Assembly (NCBI GenBank): GCA_043800105.1 | Contig: JAZDNJ010000043.1 | Coordinates: forward strand, 1 to 27,212 | Direction of reading: 5' to 3' | Source of the DNA: JAFGTE01 sp043800105 | Lineage (GTDB): Bacteria > Patescibacteriota > Gracilibacteria > UM-FILTER-43-11 | DNA: 27,212 nt | In this document: positions 17,301-21,437 of the stretch, in pieces | Numbering within the stretch: the first letter of the stretch is position 1 | How the letters are laid out: every line of letters starts with the position of its first letter | Notes under the pieces: generated by a model | Told to the model about the DNA's origin: nothing | Database searches by the model: none | What the model saw: only the letters and a program-made list of their open reading frames with translations | Translations under genes and position numbers: made by a program

Positions 17301-18120
17301 TATCTGCGCTTACTTCTTTGATGAATTCCTTAAGGAAGTGCTTGTTGAAGCGGTACATGATGAACTCTTCTATGTATTTCAGGTACCTCTGATAATTTTT
17401 GTAGTCGATGTAATTCATCCGTTTTTCCATCTCCGGGAAGTTGGCGTAAAGCATCCTCTTCTCAAAATCGGCAAAATCCTTGTTGTCTGTGCTGTACTCG
17501 TAATTTTTGTCGAAATATTCAATCAGCTGTTTTTTAGCCGTATCCGGGTCCTTACCTGGCGGGACAATCAGACCATGCCATACTTCGGGACTCGGATTAC
17601 TTACTTCTCCGTTCGCGGTAAACCAGCCGGTCTTGTGATCATAAATGTATCCTTTGCGATAAAAGTCCGTGTATGGATACATGCTTGGGCCTGTCATTCC
17701 GTTTTCTTCATGTACAACGGGGATCGGCACATCTCCGATGATCACCACGCCGCTCAATTGGCTGTCATCTTTCTTTTTTGAGCTGCTGAGAGGATTTCCA
17801 TCAATCAAGTCCGTATCAATCCCCTCAAAATAAAGTTTTTCCAGCACGCTGGCAATGCGGAAAGTGGATTCGTTCCTGTCCACTTCCATGACAAAAGCTT
17901 TGGAATGGGGTGTCCTTTCCTGCGCGCTGTTGGCGTAAGTCATGATCCGGCTGCGCATGGCAAAATCATCCATCAGCCCCTTTTCGACAAGAATGGCAAT
18001 CAGCCCCAGCCTGTCCCGATTTTTGTCATCGACCGGATTCGTTGTTTTTTCCACCGGTTGTTTGCCGTCATTTTCGGCTGCCGCAAGCGCTTTTTGAATA
18101 GCGAAATCCCGTAACGGCAA
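5302..18120 (-). CDS. Giant cell-surface protein (at least 4272 aa): SLH, TSP3, FG-GAP, DUF11-like, Ig-like and Pro-rich regions
   Basis: This is the first gene of the operon. Visible parts in order: about 66-200, an alpha/beta region with a buried strand GVVIIGDVPIPVV at about 119-131 that recalls gingipain (C25)-type folds, but without a clear His/Cys pair; about 803-836, a Gly/Ala/Glu linker; about 905-1200, Ig-like (Big/invasin-type) strands; about 1515-1645, three FG-GAP/VCBS-type Ca-binding repeats (NNDDYQD, KKDNYDD, DHDGYGD); about 1757-1882, a DUF11-like domain (TYTIEI..VIADTVPDSLTF); 2020-2110 and 2537-2656, Pro-rich segments, the second with LPDLPxLP repeats; 2737-2860, acidic helices; three SLH domains starting at 3813, 3883 and 3944 (FPDV/FVDV.. 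GY.DG.FKPD..ITRAEF), which normally bind cell-wall polymers; about 4000-4225, TSP3-type Asp-rich repeats with Cys pairs. The TTG at 18120 leaves out an in-frame hydrophobic signal peptide just upstream, so the true N terminus is longer (see findings). No catalytic function is claimed. Confidence 0.93.
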   Translation of the reverse strand: MPLRDFAIQKALAAAENDGKQPVEKTTNPVDDKNRDRLGLIAILVEKGLMDDFAMRSRIMTYANSAQERTPHSKAFVMEVDRNESTFRIASVLEKLYFEGIDTDLIDGNPLSSSKKKDDSQLSGVVIIGDVPIPVVHEENGMTGPSMYPYTDFYRKGYIYDHKTGWFTANGEVSNPSPEVWHGLIVPPGKDPDTAKKQLIEYFDKNYEYSTDNKDFADFEKRMLYANFPEMEKRMNYIDYKNYQRYLKYIEEFIMYRFNKHFLKEFIKEVSADMGSPDTPVIDDNAINSMYDVHTENIFKKYAYNFAEALKIYRSGINETITKTGRWTPGEVDSPESLITMRDEYGKNQIKRKQLLLEKETDTFIKNNLNLADRQENIVTNAKLTVKMSILGIEVDSNTFDFLGYFDGQRASDILFSQQCGIQVGQQRQEGQSVLENNSVLVKANRMYDPATLIKPPEDDDEWVLEETDTYKKYGGCVFNNSISISETGNGPHKCVPELAQSSIFDILGSIEMPSNEDANLASRCDVQRMTFKLPNFLQYYAEAASGLIVPLTFNTTLTEVIDEAYAKLSGNNPGADPITKGSYVVQKLIAGGQSLSYDPLPGIEIKVNVSIQTKPIDTLSAHVEPTNETVKAIKHIGEPSFNPATGSIKVPQITTPSTPADGIRYISYAVSGIKQTFEYLNLFRITGNNPDEITNDLLKKMTQKQQELDSKTDTQDSLFEDFFVSNSDMLEPIIWKSQSIDQKLADIIPKYLDRDSFMPTPPYNPKKSPQNKPEGYEVLHIVADGDAHGYQFGLNRAMLAQAPTAGEEEAGEGAGAAGEGAGAGGGEGEAPKEEGHYICGDPSGVEIWEWFEALQCWINEEILPAAKLFKLDNSCSAAPIPPEEEKPAEDIFDDILASAASFDAQMKRKSLTPEQKTSITISALNKEGKPVLGYIDTPVHFELADPDIGEFSANDVYIFTGERSVDFTAKKTGSTTLTITMGNLPKRTFDIDVFDKINIDWSAKEAMNAGRSEFTVSATLKNPSGSNIVNINDEIQLAPEKPADGGFENGGKLKLANGRGEIKFMPTPGKKEIPLISKDTYIVGDPFMIHPKTAAAAKILLNAAPYIPIGTEAELQVIAADGYGFPSEDFNKTISVRLSDKSKEFATLTSSNVNMVKGVGTVKIKAGKETADITLIAEHKDLKSGQISLPLLARVDSENWKETYPQNLFASFVGFPAGDFTQEDYFGGVNLFSGKTEAVYSFLSAPVPEPTLSIAPNHLITTTGLNQEVFVEFPETNLLLQAFDKKTMQTLVSKKTVMNFDTVEKLEDKIPEQGKMYLEVPDADYAAIKSDKGFEIRNYLNETIAAIQPDKVQIVNSNFKWLYEPQPEFSAIELKLTDGLVTPARLIMNFKPEKLLAEDFEEIAPHLKWSTLYGGKSTNDPTGLVFYAQDAEVPESARAEFYGFENQQKYLSLFASGTNIGDAVKFNMPANAILLGDPTIRLKTKSTSSLNYNSATGQQIYEDAESKQIVSIDHFNFNNDDYQDVALLTEDGRIRLLEGGPTEPSYKDKGNIAFLVDGGVALEAFDFKKDNYDDLLVATDEGRLAILHNDKEIITRSDQKVNIGKKMYKLLKADMDHDGYGDLVILDSRGDIYIFYYDPAKGKFPENGKWIANYGYSLKLGDNLNTDLDIRYSGIPEPGLPGKDVVPAANKPPLEGYEIGGSVNESAALAFVNKGYEAQKAAAEDPVAAIKNSEAVPKLPWPEGDEIETYFAPIESIGGLNVIKKVANKDRPDSKNVDLEETLTYTIEINSSINLNGVVIADTVPDSLTFLPDSVSCVPGGCDGLKTQKNGIKLFLSGLDLKAGQKTVLTYDVFVAHTPAADMLIQKISEPNENLTNPASIIDEYLDIAVSPPYNTTGKLLLHYSTGPRSYKTTESNNPKPPESSAALNDFGAMMKQMKVYEEGNFNQDNPPPEPKLGAAVGAALDKATGNNDCYEDAENLSEGVSCFENTLDDIASAIADFSCIGGGCFPMPFNLAILVPPYFPLPALAFPTTLPTPVGPMPTVSGFGIPSVIGMTEIPGPIMSQFRLYLSPTMTGGIGLAVCWGPYPISPTVPPPVWPIPYPPPVGNCMVTALPVDEMYGGLCSFIRDDIIGPIMDAINSAISKINSAINDINNNPNLPIGIEQEGPEQGAGGLEISLAVNLGNSMKFSPPAKSFSNIHIPSFDSIGSIISSWVDRQTLEIKNKLLTLPTFSIYLPDIKSLFTLDWQKTEKSFEAWKNTMSGSFDATAKAIGKIGEQNLPPEKEKTAKEVISNLGPSTRGALDDLSGSNALKYMNAVETQASIYNLNALEGLYDVASTLPLVKLTEKPIQFDIPWLSAAEIQAWIMQAQDWVIYYEREYDRVKDKWEALTCSEQPDATDAASFAKNSASCAGSKLAEMFGVNFDPLINSVKQNIEVLQSYLNFPKQLVKFKQQLADYIRSVACYLNVIAQMIGGWMATIQQQIVSWAELILTIVEIIKHIKDLFDLFIDFDANCDICTNERWANFGWWMLLGLILPDIPIIVFPKIPDIVFDLSNLDAAINIELPILKLRPKPIPLPPLPYIRLPDFPNISLLLTLPPLPILPKLPDLPDLPELPPLPTIDLPTLPAPPKLPDIGIVFELIIPIIEKILQIWCIIKKSFAPIPERMLGDQIRLLTNRSAYLIPLDLLKIQLPNIALFDLGFNEIRIETIIYLGLRLNIISKPLEATSETWNKWVKAIPDAMNKAYADYMDIMEKKIQEKLDEAEAAMAKVAADFEAAFDEYVQGWLDKNVGDPLKEADEWMRDRETKWQEFADENGIEFSYEDYYKAIRKANETINKWSGQAAQDIQKWFDENKDWIQGMNYLIPAIPILEYASEGDFGDDLQLVLNLISETLHLAESQGPTVLQRLYACLRHWDDCKENKQKYFGSNEASAVLNPAISKENKLTAQTPQTLTPQISEEEYARQILATPQGQEIKSLLTQITEEIKKVNERAPVDYTVLKKQFDVVDYLPTPRETTADKLKMMEEQLIKQSDQLLAEAEGLKHVKDLNAIAGVAPYNFSPYELADVKITPEDNEAKVFTNALPPVEIDQSNENPVSKELMELQKQVARTTGQGGTQEAPPVAGLSKRCGAALCLPDPITESPVPVIPHIDFRSSSETLFMPNGNLIYSDGTGLYLKRDLILSDSDKNTDSSNPRRFSFDEITKDLRITEEPKEAVNMLQTTFTENGASTFTWTPTAHPDLYGYGIELERTISGYDANKQNNQLADTKIILLPPNEEGLAPEVTANDKVISYGTLVTSMTDKEMAAKKFGVNPKNIVTGAKEIRFPTISNAYIKVSENKAVYFDQLEGSSYSMAMENGYYQIKMTWFDKYAGIATYNRNEILAPQIYAGDAKPIDVSQTDTYYMPIFKEKTIRASEIFVDLAGAYKYYWFINPETNRLTPKMGDTLVIPAQEEAKSFQVKLVATQDISDDSFEKYEKTFTVNVYVPTISLDPELIKDGIVAGNMTPIKQAKGDDLSNIPFSVFRKRLGTWKNVGILKKTPTSPALGGNQSYYSIDSAGSYHIEGFDILDPSPIVLKDQTADAKIQVEPGTGLITINDPDYDIRAVPAGTTIPTHIAVIHKETEEILGNVYYISAADNDVTIVNSQLTADNVADSGTTVGDAYAGDDIVAANIPEYGPSFPGGVAIFDEGSQTNVALVDKDGTIRMMQAGYDLKIKNKDSKKDPYIFQITTNDGRPVFDVFIQANFDKLQIDSSTSMNSLNTQIGFLPATTTAFAQSSPETTIEKPTKTDSPPVPQFQFESEEPREIEGDPFPDVAKDHPFYQQILDLYKSRVISGYEDNTFKPDQKLTRAEFIKIALGVTNCIDCANPTQPQKARYNTNPFPDVSLPSWFFYCVSIAKELKMITGYGDGLFKPDRNISRAEAAAVLLRQSGLEITESPENAFVDVPDYAWYVDYVYTAVQMGLIKANFGLVNPDEQITRGEFAFMAAGVKDLIQCRLVDTDKDNVPDWWEMTHGMDMLVPDAERACPCFDNPWPADTDGDGIRDICDMDIDNDGVLNPICILTDTGEVDKALLALGAAALKEPIDNCIFIENADQTDFDEDTTGNACDEEIFCTCADNPNIKDTDGDGIRDVCDTDIDNDSVLNPICAFDQSGLFDRTKLTDKDDNCVFVVNTDQLDKDKNSYGDVCEVTDLCPPVPEDLDGVDDEDGCPELNDGFPEKDTGVYVSPGELCSLIDFASDLVAEDAFMTAITDLETHEVLFGQSAEVIYNK
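5520..6045 (-). repeat. Two tandem TSP3-type units of about 88 residues at the end of the giant protein
   Basis: Within the giant protein the motif DTDGDGIRDxCDxDIDND followed by VLNPIC occurs twice, near residues 4037 and 4125, each copy followed by a spacer and a DNC.F..N.DQ.D segment. The DNA copies (about 5940-6012 and 5680-5750) are similar but have drifted at many third positions, so the duplication is not recent. The Asp pattern is that of Ca-binding thrombospondin type 3 repeats. Confidence 0.75.
10155..10510 (-). repeat. Pro-rich LPxLPDLP-type low-complexity segment of the giant protein
   Basis: Residues about 2537-2656 of the giant protein are a run of short imperfect units built from Leu/Ile, Pro and Asp (LPPLP, KLPDLPDLPELP, TLPAPPKLPD). 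In DNA they appear as repeated GGCAG/GGTAA-type pieces at about 10205-10385. Such a stretch should be extended and rod-like, separating the folded parts before and after it. No family match is claimed. Confidence 0.7.
15650..15691 (-). repeat. 21-bp tandem duplication in the Gly/Ala/Glu linker of the giant gene
   Basis: Positions 15650-15670 and 15671-15691 are identical at 20 of 21 bases (units starting GCTCCCGCTCCCTCTCCCGC). On the coding strand each unit encodes seven residues of the type AGEGAGA. The near identity suggests a recent slippage event in a flexible linker, so the copy number may vary between strains. Confidence 0.85.
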
Positions 18121-18225
18121 GTAACCCAGGTAGTTCCCCAGTGTAACTAGTATCAGAAGCCCGGCGATAAAGCGGTTTATTTTTGCTATTTTTTGTTTTA
18201 ACTAAGACATTTTTTACCATTTTAA

Positions 18226-18254
18226 ATTCTAGCAAAAATAGCCCTTATAACCAA
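18226..18254 (-). promoter_or_regulatory. Extended -10 promoter of the giant-protein operon
   Basis: Read on the minus strand: -35 TTGGTT at 18254-18249, a 17-nt spacer, and TAGAAT at 18231-18226 preceded by TGC, giving an extended -10. Transcription should start around 18219. That is at or next to the ATG at 18220-18218 and only about nine bases before the ATG at 18210, so the transcript would have almost no leader. A small CCCTT/AAGGG inverted repeat overlaps the -35 and could be a weak terminator of the upstream tRNA. Confidence 0.7.
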
Positions 18255-18284
18255 AGGGAAAATAAACTTTTTTCCGCATCTTAG

Positions 18285-18361
18285 TGGTGGGCGGTAGAGG
18301 AGTCGAACCTCTGACCTAATGAACGTCAATCATTCGCTCTAGCCAACTGAGCTAACCGCCC
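18285..18361 (-). tRNA. tRNA-Val(GAC), with encoded CCA
   Basis: The minus strand folds into a complete cloverleaf: acceptor GGGCGGT/ACCGCCC, D stem GCTC/GAGC, anticodon stem AATGA/TCATT with loop TTGACGT (anticodon GAC, reading GUC and GUU), a five-base variable loop, and T arm AGAGG-TTCGACT-CCTCT. The discriminator base is A and the CCA end is encoded at 18287-18285. It is transcribed in the same direction as the giant-protein operon that follows, but from its own promoter. Confidence 0.95.
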
Positions 18362-18380
18362 GTTTTCTTTTAGCTTCGGT

Positions 18381-18409
18381 ATTATAAATATTCGACTCAG
18401 ATTGGGCAA
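18381..18409 (-). promoter_or_regulatory. Promoter of tRNA-Val
   Basis: On the minus strand: -35 TTGCCC at 18409-18404, a 17-nt spacer, and a perfect -10 TATAAT at 18386-18381. The expected start is about a dozen bases before the tRNA 5' end at 18361. Confidence 0.7.
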
Positions 18410-18434
18410 GTTATTTAAATGATTAATTATGATT

Positions 18435-18462
18435 TTGTATCTTTGTCAAATTGGTGTATAAT
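18435..18462 (+). promoter_or_regulatory. Promoter of the histidine kinase/response regulator genes
   Basis: A perfect -10 TATAAT at 18457-18462 with a moderate -35 TTGTAT at 18435-18440 (16-nt spacer). Transcription would start near 18469, giving a leader of about 50 nt before the ATG at 18522. Confidence 0.6.
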
Positions 18463-18521
18463 TAAAGCCTGAGTTGCCCCTCGGAAACAAAAAAAGAAAC
18501 CAGTCATAGAATTATTTTCTT

Positions 18522-20501
18522 ATGTCTTTGATTTCTCGTTTCAAGGGGGCCAAAATGAAGCTTTCAAAAAAGAGACTTGCCTTAAGCCTTGGGCGAGTTT
18601 TAGGTGAAGATCGTACAGAGGGTACTCAGCAGACCAAAGATTGTTTGGCCGCCTCACATCAGCTGTATCAGGATCTGGTTGAAATGGCTCATGAGGGAAT
18701 CACCAGGGTCGATCCGGAAGACAACCTTACTTTTGTTAATAAACAATTTGCCAGCAGTCTGGGTTATAAAGTAAGCGAACTTATTGGTCGCAGTGTTTTT
18801 TCTATTGCCACAAAAGATTCAGTTATTCGGATGAAGAAAGGTACGGAGATGCGAAGAAAAGGTGTGAAGTCCCGTTATGAAGTGACTTTGATTCACCGGG
18901 ACAGCAGTCTGAAGCATTTTTTGCTTTCCGCCAGCCCCATGTACAGCCCTGCTCACGAATTTGTAGGTTCCATGGGGGTTTACGCCGATGTAACGGAACA
19001 GAAAGCGATGGAAATGAGGCTGAGCAGAAAAGTAAAACAGATTGATACCTTTTATCGGGTCTATGAACATGCCAAAATGTCCAGATCACTTAGTGTTGTC
19101 CTTAATAGTATTATCCGGGAGACCGTTGAAGCTTTTCCGTTCAGGCAGTTTGTACACTCGAAGCTTATTTTTGATGGTAAAACCTATTGTTACCCCAATG
19201 AGCCTAAGCGCTGGTTTCACAAAATTCGGTTTCCCCTGGTTATCGCGGGGGTCAAAAGAGGCAGTCTGCAGGTAGGATATAGCAAAAAAATGCCCCGCAT
19301 AAGCAGTTTAGATTCTTTTAAGGAAGAACGTAAACTTATAAGAAATGTGGCGGAAATTTTGTGTAAGCATATGCATGCTCGCGGCGTACTGGACCGCTAC
19401 CGTGAAATTATCAAAAAGTCCTTTACGGCTATCATCATTCTCTCTCAGGACAAAATACTTTATGTCAATCCAAGGTTTTACAGATTGTTTAAATGTAAAG
19501 AAAAAGAGGTTATGGGACGCAGTATTTTTACTTTTTTTCCGTTTTATAATTCGCAGTGTGTTGCCGACGGAAAAGTAAAGGAATGCAAAGGAAGAACTAT
19601 GGAGGGAAAAGATATTGATCTGGCAATGATCACCCAGCGCAGCAGCTACCATGGTAAGCCGGCTGTGCTTGCCAGAATCAACAATATTTCCGCTTTGAAA
19701 AAAGCTCAGGGCAGGCTCAGTAATTTCAATCGCGAACTTAAAAAAACCGTGAAAGAAAAAACGCTTCATCTGGAAGAGGCGAACAAAAGACTGCAGTCAC
19801 TCAATCAGCTCAAGGATGAATTTATCGCCATCACTTCTCATGAACTTCGTTCGCCGTTAACTTCCATACGCGGTTATCTGTCTTTTTTGGTCGAAGAGGA
19901 TTCCCTGTCCAAAATTTCCGAGCCTTACCGGGACTATCTTGTTCGCGCTTACAGCACGACTGACGCGCTTAACCACCTGATTAACAATATTCTTGATGTT
20001 TCCCGTCTGGATATGGGGCGTTTTCAGCTGCAGAAACAGTACACCGATATCATCAAGCTGGTACGCAATATCCTGGACAGTCTTTCTTTTCAGATCAGCG
20101 AAAAGCGGCTTGAACTTGAATTTGAAAATCAGACAGGCCGGGAACAGCTGATTATTCATATCGACTCGATCCGCATGTCTCAGGTTTTAAGGAATATTCT
20201 TGATAATTCAGTCAAGTTTACCAACAGGGGGAAGAAAATCCGTGTCACGATTAAATGTGAAGCCGACTTGGTTTCTGTGGTGGTCGCTGATCAGGGGGTG
20301 GGCATACCTAAAGCGAAACTTGAACAAATTTTTGATAAATTCATGCAGGTGAAAACAACTCAGACAAAATATAAAGGCGGTGTGGGCCTTGGTCTTTTTA
20401 TCGCAAAACGCATTGCAGAACTGCATGGCGGCAGGATCGAGGCGTCCAAAAATAGTGATGGCGGAACCAGCATATCGTTTCATTTACCTTTACAAGGATA
20501 A
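18522..20501 (+). CDS. Soluble hybrid-sensor-type histidine kinase, PAS / GAF-like / PAS / HisKA / HATPase
   Basis: A 659-aa sensor kinase with no membrane segment, so it should sense something inside the cell. A PAS with PAC covers about 47-160 (GITRVDPEDNLTFVN, SMGVYADVTEQ). A GAF-like region follows at about 178-288, then a second PAS at about 292-395 and a coiled coil at 395-430. HisKA carries the phospho-accepting His at residue 440 (SHELRSPLTSIRG). HATPase_c has the N box around Asn562 (RNILDNSVKF), the G1 box at 590-594 (DQGVG) and the G2 box at 619-625 (GGVGLGL). All catalytic elements are present. Two starts are possible: the ATG at 18522 has no Shine-Dalgarno site, while the in-frame ATG at 18555 (residue 12) is preceded by AAGGGGG at 18543-18549 and may be the real one. 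The response regulator gene begins nine bases after its stop and is the likely cognate partner. Confidence 0.93.
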   Translation: MSLISRFKGAKMKLSKKRLALSLGRVLGEDRTEGTQQTKDCLAASHQLYQDLVEMAHEGITRVDPEDNLTFVNKQFASSLGYKVSELIGRSVFSIATKDSVIRMKKGTEMRRKGVKSRYEVTLIHRDSSLKHFLLSASPMYSPAHEFVGSMGVYADVTEQKAMEMRLSRKVKQIDTFYRVYEHAKMSRSLSVVLNSIIRETVEAFPFRQFVHSKLIFDGKTYCYPNEPKRWFHKIRFPLVIAGVKRGSLQVGYSKKMPRISSLDSFKEERKLIRNVAEILCKHMHARGVLDRYREIIKKSFTAIIILSQDKILYVNPRFYRLFKCKEKEVMGRSIFTFFPFYNSQCVADGKVKECKGRTMEGKDIDLAMITQRSSYHGKPAVLARINNISALKKAQGRLSNFNRELKKTVKEKTLHLEEANKRLQSLNQLKDEFIAITSHELRSPLTSIRGYLSFLVEEDSLSKISEPYRDYLVRAYSTTDALNHLINNILDVSRLDMGRFQLQKQYTDIIKLVRNILDSLSFQISEKRLELEFENQTGREQLIIHIDSIRMSQVLRNILDNSVKFTNRGKKIRVTIKCEADLVSVVVADQGVGIPKAKLEQIFDKFMQVKTTQTKYKGGVGLGLFIAKRIAELHGGRIEASKNSDGGTSISFHLPLQG

Positions 20502-20510
20502 CTTTGTTTT

Positions 20511-20912
20511 ATGGCCAGAATTTCAAAAAACATTAAGGTGATGATTGTCGAAGATAACGTGAACATTTGTGAAATGTACGCAATCACGTTTATGCGGCGC
20601 GGTTTCACGGTCTACACGGCCTCGGACGGCCGGAGCGCCATTCAGAAATATCACAATAAAAAACCGGATATCATACTGCTGGACATCATGATGCCTCAGG
20701 TCGACGGTTATCAGGTACTGAATGAGGTCAGGAAGGACGTTAACACTTATACGCCGGTTATTATGCTGACTAACCTGGATGCCGATGATTTCAGCAGAGA
20801 GTCCCGCCTTGAAAACATTGACGCGTATCTCATCAAGTCTCATCACAGCCCGCGGGAAGTCGTTGATAAAACGATCGAGGTGCTTAAAATGAATAATATC
20901 GAGGTGGATTAG
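20511..20912 (+). CDS. Single-domain (CheY-like) response regulator
   Basis: A 133-aa protein made only of a receiver domain. The acidic pocket is E14/D15, the phosphorylation site is Asp58 (ILLDIMMPQVDG), and the switch and conserved basic residues are Thr87 (MLTN) and Lys109 (LIKS). No DNA-binding or enzymatic output domain follows, so it must act through protein contacts or in a phosphorelay. It begins nine bases after the histidine kinase, which is almost certainly its kinase. The next gene has its own promoter directly after the stop of this one. Fold and chemistry are well supported. The downstream target is unknown, but the neighbouring RsbW-like kinase and RsbU-like phosphatase are natural candidates. 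Confidence 0.93.
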   Translation: MARISKNIKVMIVEDNVNICEMYAITFMRRGFTVYTASDGRSAIQKYHNKKPDIILLDIMMPQVDGYQVLNEVRKDVNTYTPVIMLTNLDADDFSRESRLENIDAYLIKSHHSPREVVDKTIEVLKMNNIEVD

Positions 20913-20913
20913 C

Positions 20914-20942
20914 TTGAAAAAAGCGCTATTTTATGCTAAAAT
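20914..20942 (+). promoter_or_regulatory. Extended -10 promoter of the ATPase/phosphatase pair
   Basis: TTGAAA at 20914-20919, a 17-nt spacer and TAAAAT at 20937-20942, preceded by TGC (extended -10). It starts one base after the response regulator stop codon. Transcription should begin near 20949, about 29 nt before the TTG start at 20978. The architecture (TGC plus a near-consensus -10) is the same as in the giant-operon promoter. Confidence 0.7.
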
Positions 20943-20977
20943 ATTGAGATAGAATTGTATTTGGATGTACCCAAAAA

Positions 20978-21427
20978 TTGCCAAAACACAAAATTGAATT
21001 CACACTGCCGGCTGACTTAAAATTTTCCCCTCTTGTGCGGCGGATTTCGGAGGAAGTGTTCCATTATGCCGGATTTGACAAGGAATGGGCTGATCGTCTC
21101 AAACTTGTAGTCGATGAGCTTTTTATGAATGCCAACCGATACGGCTCCAAAACAGATGATGACAAGATTTATATGCTTTTTATTTTCGATAATAACGAAG
21201 TGAGTTTTCGCATTGAAGATGAGGGCAGGGGGCAAAGAAAGACAAATGCGGCGGAGCTCAAAAAGCTCGTTCACAAGAATGCCGATAAAGCAGGTGATCT
21301 TTCCAAGACAAGCGGGCGGGGGCTTGCTCTTATTACCCATCTGTGGACCGATGATATGAAAATTGAGGACAGTAAGCGGGGTGGTATTGTCGTTACTTTT
21401 ACTAAAAAAATATCTGCTGAAACGTAA
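20978..21427 (+). CDS. RsbW/SpoIIAB-like serine kinase or anti-sigma factor (HATPase_c_2)
   Basis: A 149-aa single-domain GHKL ATPase. The N box reads VVDELFMNANRYG (residues 44-56, with Glu47 and Asn51), G1 is EDEGRG (80-85) and G2 is TSGRGLALI (111-119). This order and length are those of the RsbW/SpoIIAB family, whose members bind a sigma factor and phosphorylate a STAS-domain antagonist. TTG at 20978 is the best start: the only nearby ATG (20965) is out of frame, the in-frame upstream region reaches a TGA at 20945 without another usual start codon, and the family begins near this point. It lies 10 bases before the SpoIIE-type phosphatase, the classical opposing enzyme. No sigma factor or STAS protein is in this window, so the partners are unknown. 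Confidence 0.88.
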   Translation: MPKHKIEFTLPADLKFSPLVRRISEEVFHYAGFDKEWADRLKLVVDELFMNANRYGSKTDDDKIYMLFIFDNNEVSFRIEDEGRGQRKTNAAELKKLVHKNADKAGDLSKTSGRGLALITHLWTDDMKIEDSKRGGIVVTFTKKISAET

Positions 21428-21437
21428 TACTTTTTTT

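Noticed and set aside
21363..21437. A longer N terminus for the phosphatase
   Set aside because: The extra 25 residues lie within the preceding gene in another frame and do not resemble the family. The ATG at 21438 starts just before the first membrane helix.
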